From Opitutaceae bacterium (GTDB lineage: Bacteria; Verrucomicrobiota; Verrucomicrobiia; Opitutales; Opitutaceae), in NCBI GenBank assembly GCA_003164715.1, contig PLTZ01000076.1, positions 30,197 through 94,196 on the forward strand: 64,000 bases of DNA, read 5' to 3'. Both the position numbers and the translations under genes were made by a program. The notes below the pieces were generated by a model. The model was not told the DNA's origin. It made no database searches and saw only the letters and a list, made by a program, of their open reading frames with translations. Positions 11,656 through 23,600 of the stretch are shown one piece after another (position 1 is the stretch's first letter; each line of letters starts with the position of its first letter).

Positions 11656-14193
11656 CTAGGGGTTGAGGACGTGATCCGCGGCCAGGACAAGGAACACGTA
11701 GTCGGACGTCGCGTAGCCGAGGCAGTACTCGCCCTGCTGCCAGAGGAACGGCCACTCGAGAAGCTCCGGGAAGTCGGGCCTTATGAGCGCCGTTCCGGAC
11801 GTGATGCCGCCCGGGATGTACGACCAGTCGGCGCGGTTCATGCCGTAGGCCGGTATCATCGACTTGGCCCCGACGCCCGAGACAAAGGAGGCCGTGTTCG
11901 GCCCCGGGTGGCACCCGAGGATGAAGTCGAGCGCGTGCATCATATAGGTGGTCGGGAAGATGTCGGGGGCCCCCGCGTGGAGGAAGTACTGCTGGACCCC
12001 GAACCGCTGGATGTCCCAGCCGGCCCCCCAGATCCTCGGTTCGTAAGGCAGGCCGTACGGCGTCTTGAGCTCCAGCGCGTCGATCTTCGACCTGTAGCCC
12101 TTCAGGGCGTCCCGTATCTTGGCGACGTAGGCCGGGTCGTTGATGAGCGCGAGGGAGCGGGCCCCCAGCCACCCGAAGCGGGCCACGCGCGCCACGACGG
12201 CGTCGCCGAGGCCCACGATCACGTCGGCGTACGGCTTCTCGCCGGTCGTCTGGTAGAGTTCGATCGCCGCCTCAAGCCTCGAGACGGAGGTGTCCGGAGC
12301 CTTTGCGTTCCTCCAGAGCTCCTTGGCGATCCGCAGGCAGTCGCGGGCCAGCGGGTAGTTGAACCCCCTGAGCGCGCGGGACGCCGCGGCGAGGCCGCCG
12401 GCCGTGTTCAGCTCGCGGGCGGGATTCTCCTCCGTGAACACCCAACGGTCGTCGGCCGATCCCTCGGAGCCGAGCGCAGGCAGGTGGCCGATCCTGGGCT
12501 CCGACTGGTCGCCCGCGACCGCGGCGGCCGCGAGCACCCTGACGGCCTCGCCGTCCGTGTCGTGGAACACCTTGTTGTCCGTCATGTCGGCCGCGTCGCC
12601 GAGGAAGGTGTACTGGTGGAGCGACGCGTCCTGGATTCCCCGGTAGAGCCGGCCCATGGAGTTGTAGGCCCCGACGATCGAGAGCACGCCGTGCTCGATC
12701 TGCTGGAGCACGTCCGGCTTCCCGTCCGGCCGGTGGATCTCGACGATGTGCGACGCCTGGTCGATTGTCGTGTTGTCGAGGTCGGGGTGGAACAGCTCCC
12801 AGGCGAGCGCGAGGCCGTGGACGGTGTCAATCTGCGACTCGATGCGCAGGTCGTGGTCGCCCGCGTCGTACCATCCCCCCAGGTTGAGCCCCGGGACGTG
12901 CTCGCCCGGTTTGAACTTGGTCAGCGTGGACGGGCCCTGGAGGTAGCCGTCGAAGTGATTGTGGTTCACGGGCGCCATCAGGGCGTCGTCCATGTGCGAG
13001 AGCCCGTGCCACACGCGGTAGTGGTCGTTCACGCGCATGTGGGCCATCTGCACCGGCAGGAAGTACTCGACGGTCGGCTGCCATACGTCCCGCTCGAAGA
13101 CATGCTCGCTGATCTGGAACGGGTTTGAACGGGCCTCGCCGTAGCCGACCTCGTACATGCCGGGTTCCACGACCTGCGTGAAGTCGAACTGGAGATAGTG
13201 GTAGCGCAGGAAGTTTCCCCAGTCCTTCGCCGGACGCAGGGCGACCTTCTCGGGGCCGGCGCCGGTGATCCGGTAGAGCGCGACGGGCTTGAACTCGGTC
13301 TCGCGGCGGTCGAGCTCGATGACGGCGACCTTGGGCTGCTTCGGGTGGTACCCGACCTGGGAGACCTGGATGACGGGGTCGGACCTCCACCCGGGGATCG
13401 CATGGGGCGTCACGAGCCACTCCACGGCGTCCTTGGTCGCCCCGGCCGGCACGAGCGCGCGGGCGACGAACCATCCGTTGTTGTGCTGCGCGCGCCCGTC
13501 GAGCAGCTGGATCTCGCCGCCCTGGACGACCTCAATCGTCATGCGCTGGCGCTCGGACTCCGGGGCGACGGTGAGCTTCGGCCCGTGGCCGAGGGGCGCC
13601 AGCTCGTAGTCGCCATCGCTGACGGCCCCGGGCCCGTTCGGCTGCCTGGGGAACGTCCCGAACTGCCCGCCGATCTCGTAGGATTTGCCGAAGAGGATCC
13701 CCGGGAAGAGCTCGAGGTTGAAGCCGACCTTGCCGGCCCACCCGGGCGGAAGCGGCTCGTCCAGGTCCACGATGATCCTGAAGGAGCGCCCCTCGGGCTT
13801 CACCTTCAAGACGTAGCCGAGCTTCAGGTCGGGATAGGTGACGGGATTGAAACCGCGCTGGTTGTTGCTCTCGTCGGGGTACGACATGTGCACGCTGATC
13901 TCACGGGCGTCGCGGTTGACGGCGCGGACGCCCACGACAGGGGTCGGCTGCCACTGGCCGGGGGTCGGCTCAAGGCGCAGGTCGCCGTTCGTGGCGACGC
14001 GCTGGCCGTTAAGGATGATCCCGACGCCGCCCTGGTGGCCCTCGGGGTAGAAGTCGTGGGCCAGCATCACGTTGAGCCCCGTCATCTCCAGGTACTCCTT
14101 GTCGTTGATCGAGAGGGTGTCGTCTGCGGCCGCCGCTCGGGCCGCTGACGCTGCCAGGATCAATCCGAGCAAGGGGGCAATGGGTAGCTTCAT
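11656..14193 (-). CDS. Exported glycoside hydrolase family 9 protein (endoglucanase-like)
   Basis: 845 residues from the ATG that begins a clean Sec signal peptide (MKLPIAPLLGLILAASAARA); a second ATG lies four codons upstream at 14205. After an uncharacterised N-terminal beta-rich region (about 30-265), an immunoglobulin-like CelD_N module starts at IQVSQVGYHPKQPKVAV (about 275-360), followed by the (alpha/alpha)6 catalytic domain. The GH9 base motif WYDAGDHD is at residues 441-448; the C-terminal QGEY may supply the acid Glu. GH9 enzymes hydrolyse beta-1,4-glucans; a mannan or xyloglucan target cannot be excluded. It is likely co-transcribed with the upstream GH42/GHL6-like gene. Confidence 0.88.
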   Translation of the reverse strand: MKLPIAPLLGLILAASAARAAAADDTLSINDKEYLEMTGLNVMLAHDFYPEGHQGGVGIILNGQRVATNGDLRLEPTPGQWQPTPVVGVRAVNRDAREISVHMSYPDESNNQRGFNPVTYPDLKLGYVLKVKPEGRSFRIIVDLDEPLPPGWAGKVGFNLELFPGILFGKSYEIGGQFGTFPRQPNGPGAVSDGDYELAPLGHGPKLTVAPESERQRMTIEVVQGGEIQLLDGRAQHNNGWFVARALVPAGATKDAVEWLVTPHAIPGWRSDPVIQVSQVGYHPKQPKVAVIELDRRETEFKPVALYRITGAGPEKVALRPAKDWGNFLRYHYLQFDFTQVVEPGMYEVGYGEARSNPFQISEHVFERDVWQPTVEYFLPVQMAHMRVNDHYRVWHGLSHMDDALMAPVNHNHFDGYLQGPSTLTKFKPGEHVPGLNLGGWYDAGDHDLRIESQIDTVHGLALAWELFHPDLDNTTIDQASHIVEIHRPDGKPDVLQQIEHGVLSIVGAYNSMGRLYRGIQDASLHQYTFLGDAADMTDNKVFHDTDGEAVRVLAAAAVAGDQSEPRIGHLPALGSEGSADDRWVFTEENPARELNTAGGLAAASRALRGFNYPLARDCLRIAKELWRNAKAPDTSVSRLEAAIELYQTTGEKPYADVIVGLGDAVVARVARFGWLGARSLALINDPAYVAKIRDALKGYRSKIDALELKTPYGLPYEPRIWGAGWDIQRFGVQQYFLHAGAPDIFPTTYMMHALDFILGCHPGPNTASFVSGVGAKSMIPAYGMNRADWSYIPGGITSGTALIRPDFPELLEWPFLWQQGEYCLGYATSDYVFLVLAADHVLNP

Positions 14194-14313
14194 GGGCGGT
14201 CTCATGGGGAAGGGGACCGGCCTTCGCGGCTGCACTTTCCAGGCCGGGGTGGGCAAGGTTGCCGGAATTCCTCCAGAGGCAAGGCAATCCCGGTCATGGG
14301 GCGGGTGGGGCCA

Positions 14314-16524
14314 TCACACGTCAACGGCCACGACCTCATGCGCGGCGATGGACGGCACGGTCACCTCCAGCGACCCGCCGGCCGCCGCGAACTCCGGCGT
14401 CGTGCCGGCAACCAGCAGCCTGACGGCCTTCGCGCCCAGCCCGTCCGGCAGCCGCACGCGCACGCGCTGCTCCCCCAGCGGGACCAGCTCGCGGACTGGG
14501 CCCTTCATCATCATCGGGTTCGTGAGGTTGACGAGGTGCACCGTCAGCGAGTCCCGCTGGCGCCACAGGGTGACGTCGAGGACGCCGCGGCCGGTGACGG
14601 TCACCGGGGGATCCTCGTTCGTCGCCCACGCGACCGCGTTGCGCATCAGCGTCCCATGGTCGACGGCGAGCACCTCCCAGAACGTCCGGTCGACGTCCCA
14701 CGGGAAATAGGCGACGCGGCCGTCGCCGGGGAGCTCCCGCAGGAAGACCTGCGGGATGTTCGTTCGGGGCTGGCGCGCATAGACCTTCTCCATCGGCAGG
14801 TCGGGGTAGGACGGGATGAGCGTGAGGGGGGACTGCGACGGCGACGCGTTCGCCTCCGCGACGACGCGCCACACCCCGTGGATGATGCGGGGCGCGTCCC
14901 CGAGGCCGGCGAGCAGGGGATGCCCCGGCCAGGCCTCGTGCTCGAGGCGAAGGTACGCGTTGCGCATCGGGCCCTCGCACGAGCCCTTCCACGTAGCCCC
15001 GAAAAGGTCGGACAGCCCGAAGTCCCCGCGGCGCGCCCCCCATTCATCCTCGAGGGACGTCTCCGAGGTGGCGACGAGGCCCCCTCCCCGGGCGACGAAC
15101 TGCCGGAGCTGGTCGCACTGGCGGCCGGAGAGGGCGGCGACGTTTGGCAGGATCAGGGCCTTGAACGGGGCCAAGTGCTCCGCGTCGAGCAGGCGGTCGT
15201 GGACCATCTCAAACGGGACACGCGCCTCGATCAGCGCCTGGTGCCAGCCGAGGCCAGCGTCCTCCGTCGCGTTGGGCGCGCCCTTCTCGGCGTGGAACCA
15301 GCCCGTCTGCTGCGAATAGACGACCGCGACCCGCGCGAGCGGCCGCTCGTTGCGCAGATAGCGCTCGGCCCCGTGGCACCAGCCGTAGAGCTCTTCGACC
15401 GGCTTCAGCCAGCGCGGGTCGTTGATCACGCCGCCGAACTTCGTGAACCACGGCCGCATGCCGTTCGCTATCCCGTCGGCCACCCAGAGGCGCGTCTCCT
15501 CGGCATTCTGGACGGCGTCCTTCCAGCGGTGGACCCCGTCCAGGCCCACGCTGAAGATCCCGACAGCCGGCTTGCCGCCGAGCGCCGCGCGAAACTCCTT
15601 GGCATTCTTGCCGTTGGCCCAGGGCGCCATCAGGCCCGTGCGCGACTGGCGGTCCGCCATGAGGGTCGGCGCGAGCTCCCCGATGCGTCTCATGTCGAGC
15701 GGGCTGTTCGCGCCGCCCCCTGTGTTGGGGATGACGCACGAGTCCGGGTTGACCGCGCGCACCGCCGCGTCCCAGACGGCCCAGAGCTCGAAGAGCCGCT
15801 CCTGCCGCCAGAGCACGAAGGCGCGGTTCGCGGGGACCCGGGGATCGTCGTTTCGTGGCAGTTCCAGGCCCGTGGCCGCCCTGAAATTCCTGCGGCAGTG
15901 CTCGCAGTAGCACATCCCCGATCCGTCCCAACGGTTGATGAAGATCCCGTCGACCCGGTAACGGGACATGATCTCCCGCTTGACCTCGGTCATGAACTCG
16001 AAGTTGTACGGGCCGAGGCCGCACGTCACCCACATCTCGGGCGATGCCCAGTGGCGGCGGGGCTTCCCGTCGGCGCCGACGGCGATCCAATCGGGGTGGG
16101 CCGCCTGGACGTCGTCGTAGGTCGCGTGGGGGTCCGTTCGCGCCAGCACGACCATGCCGAGCCTGCGGCATCCCTCCACAAGCCCCCCGAAGACATCGCG
16201 GTCGCCGAGCCACGCGCTGCGGTGATGGAAGGGGACCTGCGTCGGGTAATACGCCACGCAGCCCCCCGCGCTCAGGCACACCGCGTCGGAATGGGTGCGC
16301 CTGAAGTAGTCGAGCCAGAACTGGGGGTCGAACTTGCCCGGGTCGTCCTCGACAAGCGTGAGCTGCGCCCAGCGCATGGGCCGCTCCGCCCACGACGGGG
16401 CCGCCGGGGTGCCGCGCGGGGCCTGCGCCGCGCCCGCCGGACGGACGGCGAGCTTGCCGAGCGTGACGGCGGCCCCGGCGATGGCCGAGGTCTTCAGGAA
16501 GCTGCGACGGGTGAGGTCGGGCAT
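14314..16524 (-). CDS. Tat-exported GH42/GHL6-like putative glycoside hydrolase with trimerisation-type domain
   Basis: 736 residues with a twin-arginine signal (TRRSFLKTSA, residues 5-14). The first 350 or so residues look like a TIM-barrel (MVVLARTDPHATYDDV; a CEHC pair in a cysteine-containing segment that recalls the GH42 zinc site; DGIFINRWDGSGM). About 390-560 resembles the beta-galactosidase trimerisation domain (VAVVYSQQTGWFH, LILPNVAALSGRQCDQL, ARGGGLVATSETS). Exact activity is unknown; the family assignment is by motif resemblance. It is the first gene of a probable leftward unit with GH9 and phhB. Confidence 0.7.
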   Translation of the reverse strand: MPDLTRRSFLKTSAIAGAAVTLGKLAVRPAGAAQAPRGTPAAPSWAERPMRWAQLTLVEDDPGKFDPQFWLDYFRRTHSDAVCLSAGGCVAYYPTQVPFHHRSAWLGDRDVFGGLVEGCRRLGMVVLARTDPHATYDDVQAAHPDWIAVGADGKPRRHWASPEMWVTCGLGPYNFEFMTEVKREIMSRYRVDGIFINRWDGSGMCYCEHCRRNFRAATGLELPRNDDPRVPANRAFVLWRQERLFELWAVWDAAVRAVNPDSCVIPNTGGGANSPLDMRRIGELAPTLMADRQSRTGLMAPWANGKNAKEFRAALGGKPAVGIFSVGLDGVHRWKDAVQNAEETRLWVADGIANGMRPWFTKFGGVINDPRWLKPVEELYGWCHGAERYLRNERPLARVAVVYSQQTGWFHAEKGAPNATEDAGLGWHQALIEARVPFEMVHDRLLDAEHLAPFKALILPNVAALSGRQCDQLRQFVARGGGLVATSETSLEDEWGARRGDFGLSDLFGATWKGSCEGPMRNAYLRLEHEAWPGHPLLAGLGDAPRIIHGVWRVVAEANASPSQSPLTLIPSYPDLPMEKVYARQPRTNIPQVFLRELPGDGRVAYFPWDVDRTFWEVLAVDHGTLMRNAVAWATNEDPPVTVTGRGVLDVTLWRQRDSLTVHLVNLTNPMMMKGPVRELVPLGEQRVRVRLPDGLGAKAVRLLVAGTTPEFAAAGGSLEVTVPSIAAHEVVAVDV

Positions 16525-16674
16525 GGCGGTACGGCTGATTCATCGCCGGGACTTGGGCCGAAGGCGAGCCTATGACGCGCCGCGGCCGGCAAGACGGGCG
16601 CGTCTGGGCGGGGACTGCATTTCCCCATTGATGCGGGGCGCCTCCCTGTTGGAATGCCCCAAGGCGGACACCCC

Positions 16675-17067
16675 ATGGAACCCTCCGGAGTCATCCAACA
16701 CAGGCTGCGCTCGGCCGGGGCCTCGGCGTCCGAGATCGAGGAGCGGTTCATCCGCGGGACCGGTCCCGGCGGCCAGAAGATCAACAAGACCTCGTCGACG
16801 GTCTGGCTCCGCCACCGGCCGACGGGGATCGAGGTGCGCTGCCAGGCGCAGCGGTCGCAGGCGGCAAACCGGGAACGGGCGTGGCTGGAATTGTGTGGAA
16901 GGCTCGAGGCACGGGCCCGCGCCGCCGAGGACGCCGCGCGGCAGGCGGCCGAGAAGCGCCGGCGCCAGACCCGGCAGAAGAGCCACGGCCAGAAGGTGAG
17001 GATGATCGAGATGAAGAAGCACCGAGCCCGCCACAAGGCGGGCCGCGGGCGCGTGAGTGACGAGTAG
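16675..17067 (+). CDS. Stand-alone peptide-chain-release-factor-like protein (GGQ domain, ArfB-like)
   Basis: 130 residues. The class-I release-factor catalytic loop is visible as [21 protein letters not shown] with GGQ at 32-34. The C-terminal third is strongly basic and low in complexity ([25 protein letters not shown]), as in ArfB/YaeJ-type proteins whose tail enters the empty mRNA channel. Domains 2 and 4 of normal release factors, including the codon-recognition motifs, are absent. It probably hydrolyses peptidyl-tRNA on stalled ribosomes, though RF-like proteins of this size are mostly uncharacterised. An alternative ATG lies 21 bp upstream at 16654. Confidence 0.8.
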   Translation: MEPSGVIQHRLRSAGASASEIEERFIRGTGPGGQKINKTSSTVWLRHRPTGIEVRCQAQRSQAANRERAWLELCGRLEARARAAEDAARQAAEKRRRQTRQKSHGQKVRMIEMKKHRARHKAGRGRVSDE

Positions 17068-17072
17068 CCGCG

Positions 17073-17687
17073 TCAGGCGGCGCCGTCCTCGGCGCGGGGC
17101 GTAGGCCCGGCGGCGTCGAACGCCTCCTTGAAATGGCGCCGGCACATGGCGACATAGCGGTCGTTGCCGCCGATCTCGACCTGCGCGCCCTCCCTGACGG
17201 CCTTGCCGTCGGCGCCGACGCGCAGGTTCATCGTCGCCTTTCGGCCGCAGTGGCAGATCGTCTTCAGCTCGATCAGGTTGTCCGCGAGGCCCAGCAGCTC
17301 CGCGCTGCCCGGGAAGAGCTTGCCCTGGAAGTCGGTGCGCAGGCCGTAGCACAGGACGGGGATGCGAAGTGTGTCCGCGATGTCGGTGACCTGCCAGACC
17401 TGCTCCGGCGTGAGGAACTGGGCCTCGTCGATGAGCACGCAGGCCACGGGCTTCTCGGCATGCGCGGCGCCGACCTTCTTCAGCAGGTCGTCGGCCGCCC
17501 TCAGCGCGATGGCGTCCGACGCGAGGCCGATCCGCGACTGTATGCGGCCGTAGCCCGCGCGCGTGTCCAGCGCGGGCATGAAGAGCATCGTGCGCATCCC
17601 CCGCTCCTGGTAGTTGTAGCTCGACTGGAGGAGCACGGTGCTCTTTCCAGCGTTCATGGCCGAGTAGTAGAAGTAGACCTTGGACAT
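17073..17687 (-). CDS. tdk: Thymidine kinase (type II)
   Basis: 204 residues, normal length. The Walker A loop [13 protein letters not shown] and the [14 protein letters not shown] segment (Walker B/lasso region) identify the class-II enzyme that phosphorylates thymidine with ATP in the salvage pathway. The zinc site is present as CHC near [13 protein letters not shown] plus a C-terminal CRRH. It is convergent with the release-factor-like gene, with 5 bp between stops, and divergent from the GH2 gene. Confidence 0.96.
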   Translation of the reverse strand: MSKVYFYYSAMNAGKSTVLLQSSYNYQERGMRTMLFMPALDTRAGYGRIQSRIGLASDAIALRAADDLLKKVGAAHAEKPVACVLIDEAQFLTPEQVWQVTDIADTLRIPVLCYGLRTDFQGKLFPGSAELLGLADNLIELKTICHCGRKATMNLRVGADGKAVREGAQVEIGGNDRYVAMCRRHFKEAFDAAGPTPRAEDGAA

Positions 17688-17821
17688 TGCGTCGACAGGC
17701 TTTACGCCCGCCGCCGAAAAAGGCGAGATCGCGTGTTCCGGCATCCCCGCCTTCGCCCGGGCCGGCGCATTTTTTCGAACACCCAGCATTGCGCACCGGT
17801 CCCGCCGGGCCAGAATGGGCC

Positions 17822-20683
17822 ATGCCCCTTAACCCCGGAGTCTGCCCGGCGTTCCGGCCCCCTTTCCTTGCAGCCGCCGCGTGCTGGCCCGCCCTGGGAC
17901 TCGCCGTGTTGGCGGCCCTCCAGCTGCCCGGTCCTCGCGCCGCGGCCTCCCTCCCGCTTCCCGAGTTCCCTAAACCGGACTTCGAGCGGGCGGAATGGGC
18001 CAACCTGAACGGCGCGTGGAAGTTCCGCTTCGACCCCCAGGACGCCGGCGAGAGGGCCGGCTGGGCCCTCGGCCGCACCGCGTTCCCCGACACGATCAGC
18101 GTCCCCTTTCCGTGGGGCTCCCGTCTGTCGGGCCTAGACGACCGCGCCGCCATCGGATGGTACCGGCGCACGATCCACGTCCCCGCGTCATGGTCGGGCA
18201 AGCGCGTGTTCCTCGTCCTGGGTGCGTGCAACTGGCTGACCCGGGGCTGGTGCGACGGCCGGGCCCTAGGCGAGCACCAAGGCGGCTACACGCCGTTCGA
18301 GTACGAGCTGACGGCCTTTGTGAAGTGGGGCGAGGACCAGGAGCTCGTGCTCCGCGTCGACGACCTGCCGCGCCCCTTCAAGCTCTTTGGCAAGCAGGGC
18401 TACGGCGAGGCCAGGGGAATCTGGCAGACGGTGTACCTCGAGGCGCGGCCCGCGCTCCACCTCGTCTCGCTCCACTTCTCGCCCGACATCGACGCCGGCA
18501 GGGTGAACGTGAGCGCGCAGCTGAGCGGACCGGCGCCCGCCGGTGCGCAGCTGCGGCTGCGGTTCCCCAACGGCGACGCCGCCGAGAGCGGCACGGCCGT
18601 CGAGCCGGGCGCGCGCGAGGCGCGGTTCGCCGTGCCGATTGCCCCGGTGCACCTCTGGGCGCTGGATGACCCCTACCTCTACGAGGTCGAGGCGGTCCTC
18701 GCCTGCGGAGCGGGCACGGACCGCGTCTCCTCGTATTTTGGAATGCGCAAGATCAGCGTGGAGCCGATGCCGGGCACGGGCTTCCCGTACGTGGCCCTGA
18801 ACGGCAAGCCGCTCTACCTGCAGATGACGCTCGACCAGTCGTACCATCCCGACGGATTCTACACCTTCCCGAGCGACGCCTTCATGCGCGACGAGATCCT
18901 GCGGTCGAAGCGGCTGGGGCTCAACGCGAACCGGATCCACATCAAGGTGGAGGTGCCGCGCAAGCTCTACTGGGCTGACCGGCTGGGCCTGCTGATCATG
19001 GCCGACGTCCCGAACTTCTGGGGGGAGCCTGTGCCGGAGGCGCGCGCGGAGAGCGAGTCTGCCCTGCGCGGCATGGTGGCGAGGGACTTCAATCACCCGT
19101 CGATCTTCAGCTGGGTGCTGTTCAACGAGACGTGGGGACTCACCACCACGAGGGACGGCAGGAAGAGCTACCTGCCCGAGACCCAGGAGTGGGTGGGCTC
19201 GATGTACCGCCTTGCCAAGCGGCTCGATCCGACCCGGCTCGTGGAGGACATCTCGGCCTGCAACAACGACCACACCGTGACCGACCTCAACTCGTGGCAC
19301 GCGTACCTTTCGGGCTATGCATGGGGCGAGGAGCTTGACCAGGTGTCCAGGGACACGTTTCCGGGATCCAAATGGAACTTCACCGGGGGCCGCGTCCAGG
19401 GCGGCCAGCCGATGTTCAACAGCGAGTGCGGCAACGTGTGGGGCTACGACGGGAGCACCGGCGACGTGGACTGGAGCTGGGACTACCACATCATGATGAA
19501 CCAGTTCCGCCGGCACCCCAAGATCTCCGGTTGGCTCTACACCGAGCTGCACGACGTCATCAACGAATGGAACGGCTACTACCGCTTTGACCGGTCGGAG
19601 AAGGTCACCGGCCTCGACTCCTTCGTACCGGGAATGTCCGTTGCCGACCTGCACCGGCCGCTCTACCTGTCCACGGGCGGCGACCTTTGCCGCGACGTGA
19701 AGCCCGGCGAGTCGGTCCAGGTCCCCGTCTTCGCCTCGTTCCTTACGGACAAGGCACCCGGGAAGGATCTGGTCGTCCGCACCGAGCTCTTCGGCTGGAA
19801 CACGCTCGGCCGGCGCGAGAGCTACCAGCGCGCGGAGCGGGCGGTGGCGTTCGAGCCGTGGCTGGCGCGCGAGCTCCCGCCGATCCCCGTCACCATGCCG
19901 GACCACCCCGCGCTGGCCGTCCTCGCCCTCACCCTCGAGAACGGGGCGGGCGTCGTGCTCCAGCGGAACTTCACGACGTTCCTCGTCGCCGACGGACCGT
20001 CGCCGCGCACCGAGACCGTCCCCAATGGCACCGGCGAGCTTCGGATCGTGCGCTTTGCGCCGGACACGTTCGCGTCGGCCCGGTGGTCGCAGAAGCAGTG
20101 GGACGTGCTGGGCGGGCTCAAGGTCGACGGCGCCGGCTACGGCTACTTTGAATACCGCCTGCCGTGGCCCGCCGGCCTCGAGCCCCGGGCGGTCTCCGGG
20201 GCGTCGCTTGTCCTTCAGGCCTCGGCAAAGCAGCTGTTCGGCAAGGACCGCGACCGCACGACGCCCGTGGACGGCGACTACATGCTCGGCCGGGGCAGCC
20301 ACGACCCCAGCGCGAACCCGAACGCCTACCCGATGACCGGAGCCGCGGCCTTTCCGAGCGCGGTGCGGGTGCGGGTGAACGGAGTCGCGGCCGGGAGCTT
20401 CTTTCTTCCCGACGACCCGGCCGACCACCGCGGCGTGCTCTCCTGGCATGCGCAGCCCCGCGACAAGAAGCTGCGCGAGGCCGGATCCTACGGTTACCTT
20501 GTCCAGGCCGCGATCCCCCGGGAGGCGCTGGGCGCGGCGGCCGCGGCGGGGCAGATCGTCCTTCGCCTGGAGGTCGACGCGGCGCTCCCCGGCGGCCTGG
20601 CCGTCTACGGGGAGAGGTTCGGGCGCTACCCCGTGGACCCCGCGCTCATCTTCGAGGTCCCGGCGCGAGGCCCGGGACCGTGA
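17822..20683 (+). CDS. Exported glycoside hydrolase family 2 protein
   Basis: 953 residues. The N-terminus has a hydrophobic export segment (about 12-42). A jelly-roll sugar-binding domain (about 55-210), an Ig-like domain (about 215-312) and a TIM-barrel follow. The acid/base Glu is E436 in LFNETWG and the likely nucleophile E535 in FNSECGN, giving the usual GH2 layout of beta-galactosidases, beta-mannosidases and beta-glucuronidases. A C-terminal beta-rich extension of about 250 residues is unassigned. Specificity cannot be read from sequence. It is convergent with the DUF3857 protein gene, 6 bp between stops. Confidence 0.88.
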   Translation: MPLNPGVCPAFRPPFLAAAACWPALGLAVLAALQLPGPRAAASLPLPEFPKPDFERAEWANLNGAWKFRFDPQDAGERAGWALGRTAFPDTISVPFPWGSRLSGLDDRAAIGWYRRTIHVPASWSGKRVFLVLGACNWLTRGWCDGRALGEHQGGYTPFEYELTAFVKWGEDQELVLRVDDLPRPFKLFGKQGYGEARGIWQTVYLEARPALHLVSLHFSPDIDAGRVNVSAQLSGPAPAGAQLRLRFPNGDAAESGTAVEPGAREARFAVPIAPVHLWALDDPYLYEVEAVLACGAGTDRVSSYFGMRKISVEPMPGTGFPYVALNGKPLYLQMTLDQSYHPDGFYTFPSDAFMRDEILRSKRLGLNANRIHIKVEVPRKLYWADRLGLLIMADVPNFWGEPVPEARAESESALRGMVARDFNHPSIFSWVLFNETWGLTTTRDGRKSYLPETQEWVGSMYRLAKRLDPTRLVEDISACNNDHTVTDLNSWHAYLSGYAWGEELDQVSRDTFPGSKWNFTGGRVQGGQPMFNSECGNVWGYDGSTGDVDWSWDYHIMMNQFRRHPKISGWLYTELHDVINEWNGYYRFDRSEKVTGLDSFVPGMSVADLHRPLYLSTGGDLCRDVKPGESVQVPVFASFLTDKAPGKDLVVRTELFGWNTLGRRESYQRAERAVAFEPWLARELPPIPVTMPDHPALAVLALTLENGAGVVLQRNFTTFLVADGPSPRTETVPNGTGELRIVRFAPDTFASARWSQKQWDVLGGLKVDGAGYGYFEYRLPWPAGLEPRAVSGASLVLQASAKQLFGKDRDRTTPVDGDYMLGRGSHDPSANPNAYPMTGAAAFPSAVRVRVNGVAAGSFFLPDDPADHRGVLSWHAQPRDKKLREAGSYGYLVQAAIPREALGAAAAAGQIVLRLEVDAALPGGLAVYGERFGRYPVDPALIFEVPARGPGP

Positions 20684-20689
20684 GCGGGC

Positions 20690-23600
20690 CTACTTCTCGA
20701 GGAGCAGGAGCCGGGACGACTTGTTCTCCAGCGTGGATTCGATCGAGAGGAGCGCGCCGTAGTCCTGGGGCGCGACGACCGCGGGCAGGGCCGAGAGCTC
20801 CTGCGTGACCGACCAGGCGCCTCCCGAGACGCCCGCCGAGACGCGCACACTTCCGGCGCCGTCGGGGGCGGTGAGGGTCTGGCTCCTGGGCGCGATCACC
20901 AAGTGCGTGAACCCGGCCGGCAGCCCGACCTCCGCGCGGATGGTCTCCAGCCGGTCGTCCCTGATGAACAGGGGAAGCGTGCGGCGGTCCGTGTAGGTCG
21001 GGTAGAGGCCCAGGGAATACGGCAGGTCAAGGTACATGTAGCGCCCGTCCACCACGGCGTAGTGGTCGATCTCCACCGTGAACTGCTCGAGGCCGGGGTA
21101 GGTGCCGAAGTCCGTCCTCAGGTCGCCGACCGGTCGGGCCCCCTGAGCGACCTTGCTCACCGCCTCCTGGTAGTAGCGGCGCCGCTCCTCGGGCGGGAGT
21201 TCCGAGAAGAACTTGTTCATCTTTCCGTATCCGGCGCCCGAATACTCCCTGCGGATCTCCATCCGGACCTTGCCCGAGGGATCGAGCGCGATCCGGTACG
21301 TGGTCGCCCGGCGGTTCTCGTCGCCGCGCGCCGGCGCGACGGTCCCGTAGCTCTGGTCCGCGAGGTTGATCGCGAGCTTGCCCTCATGCGAGACGGCTCC
21401 CAGGCGGGAGTACTGGTCCGTGTCATTGAAGTAGTAGCTGTCGTCCCCGACCCTGACCCTCACCAGCACCGCTTGAAACTCGTGGGGGAGCGGGAACGTG
21501 GTTGCCACGGCGCTAAGCGCGCCGATCGCCGGTTCGAAGGAGGCGAGCACGAACTCGGGCTTGAAGCCCGCGGCCGTGAGCATCGCGTGCAGGAGAATCC
21601 CCTGGTCGGCCCCGTTTCCGTAGCCGTCCGAGAGGGTGGTGTCGGCGTCCGAGAGCTCGCTCAGGCGAAGGTCCGTGAACGACGGCCCCGCCGGCCGAAT
21701 CGAGCGGCTCACGTAGTCGCGGATGGCCCTCGAGGCGTCGAGCCTCGTCGCGGCGCTCGCGGTCAGTTTGCGCGCGAGCTCCTGCGCCTTCGCGGAGTGC
21801 CCCGAGCGGTCGAGGAGCGTCCGCTCGAGCTCCGCGAGGTAGGCCGAGGGGTCGCCGACGTAGTACGCGACGCCGGCCTCGTACAGCCAGCCGGGCGGCA
21901 GGTCGTACTCGGCGGGCATGGCCCTCACGTTCGAGGCCTTCCACGTCATCACCCGCTTATTGTCGGCGGCGGCGCTCGTGGCGGTGACGATGCCGGCGGG
22001 CCCGCGGTCGAGCGTACGCAGGGCAAGTCCGGCCGGCGCCGTGATCTGGAACACCTTCTGCACCAGCTCGTTGCCATCCTGGAAGGGCTGGAATCCGGAT
22101 AGGAAGGCCTTGTCGTGGAAGGCGAGCTCGTACTCGACCTCGAGGGTCGACCCGATGTCGACGCCGGGCAGGTTCGCAACGAGGATCCGGCCGCCGGTGT
22201 AGCGCTTGGCCGAGGCGTTCCATCCGGCGTCCATCGCGTTGATCTCCTCCTTGGAGATCTCCTGGCGTTGGCCGGCCTTTGACGTCACGACCGCCCGGAC
22301 GAGCCGGGCGTCGGCGATCGAGGGGTTGTAGTCTATCTTCACCTCCGACTCCTTCTTCTTGCCGCTGTAGTTCAAGATCTCCTTGACGATCCGCACCCTG
22401 AACACGGCGCTGTGCGCGTCCTTGACCTCAAGCTGGAGGTTCTCCTCGAGCACCCGGGAGTCGGACTCCACGGGCGCCGCCGCGCCCGCGTCCGCCCTGG
22501 CCACGGCGGCTTCCCGCTTCGTGTCCGAGGTCGACAGGACGGGCGCCTTCCGGTCGTCGTACTGGATCTCCTTGAGCGACTGCTTGAGGCGCAGGTACTG
22601 CGCGGGCGAGAACTCCACGACCTTCAGCCTCACGTCGCGGGAGCAGGCGAGCACCCCGTCCCTGAACGAGAAGTCCCGGTGGTAGCTGGCGCACTCGTCG
22701 TCCTGCGCGGCGCACGTGGGCATGGACACGGACCCGGTGAAGCTGGGGGCAAGCTTGAGCGAGACGTCCTCGTGCAGGCCGCACGCCACGAATGTCTCCA
22801 TCGGGAACCTGCGCTTCTCGAGGCCCGTTCCCCCCAGGATGAAGTTCACGATGCCCATGTCCTTCCCGACCCACGGCACGTTCACCACGGCCTTGCCCTC
22901 GCCGAAGGCCGTCGTGTTGCCGGCGGAGAACTCGATCACGGCGCGCACGGGCACGGACGTGTCGAGGATATTCTCGGGCGTTATCGCGAGGCTCTTCAGG
23001 GTGGCCCCGGGCAGCGCGCGCTTCAGGTTCGCCTCGAAGAAGCGCCGGCGGTCGTCCGGCTTCATTTGCGCGAAGGCCTGGCGGTACTCGTTATCGTTCA
23101 CGCCGTCGAACGACATCTCCGAGCGCGCCTCGAGCGTGCCCGCCGCGTCGATGGTCCCGCTCGTCGAGATCCTCATCATGCTCTTCTCCGGGGGATCCAC
23201 GGGGCTCAGGCGCAGGTTGTCCCCCTCGGGGCGGCACGCCAGGAAGCTCTGGTTGCTCTCGTACGTGGGCAGGAGGTCGCGGGTGTTCTCGTCGGTCGGG
23301 TCCATGAGGACGTAGTCGCCCTTGTGCAGCTCAACCCCGACGATCGCGTGGTTGAAGAAGGGGTTCGGCACCTGCGTGTCCTTTTTCCAGCCCACGCTGA
23401 CCAGCACCGGGTAGGCGTTCTGGCCCGCGGCCCGCAGCAGCGACACCAGCAGCGCCGCCTTGTCCCGGCAGACGCCGTACTTCTTGTCGTACGTGATGTG
23501 GACGTCGTGGGGCTCGAAGCCCGGGCGGTCCTTCTCGGGCGTGATGCCCATGTAGCGGATCTTCTTCGAGACGAAGTAGAACACCGCCTTGATCTTCTCC

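Noticed and set aside
14296..16575. 759-codon rightward open frame
   Set aside because: Antisense shadow of the GH42/GHL6-like gene, which has a Tat signal and recognisable domains.
18266..20449. 727-codon leftward open frame
   Set aside because: Antisense to the GH2 gene with intact catalytic residues.
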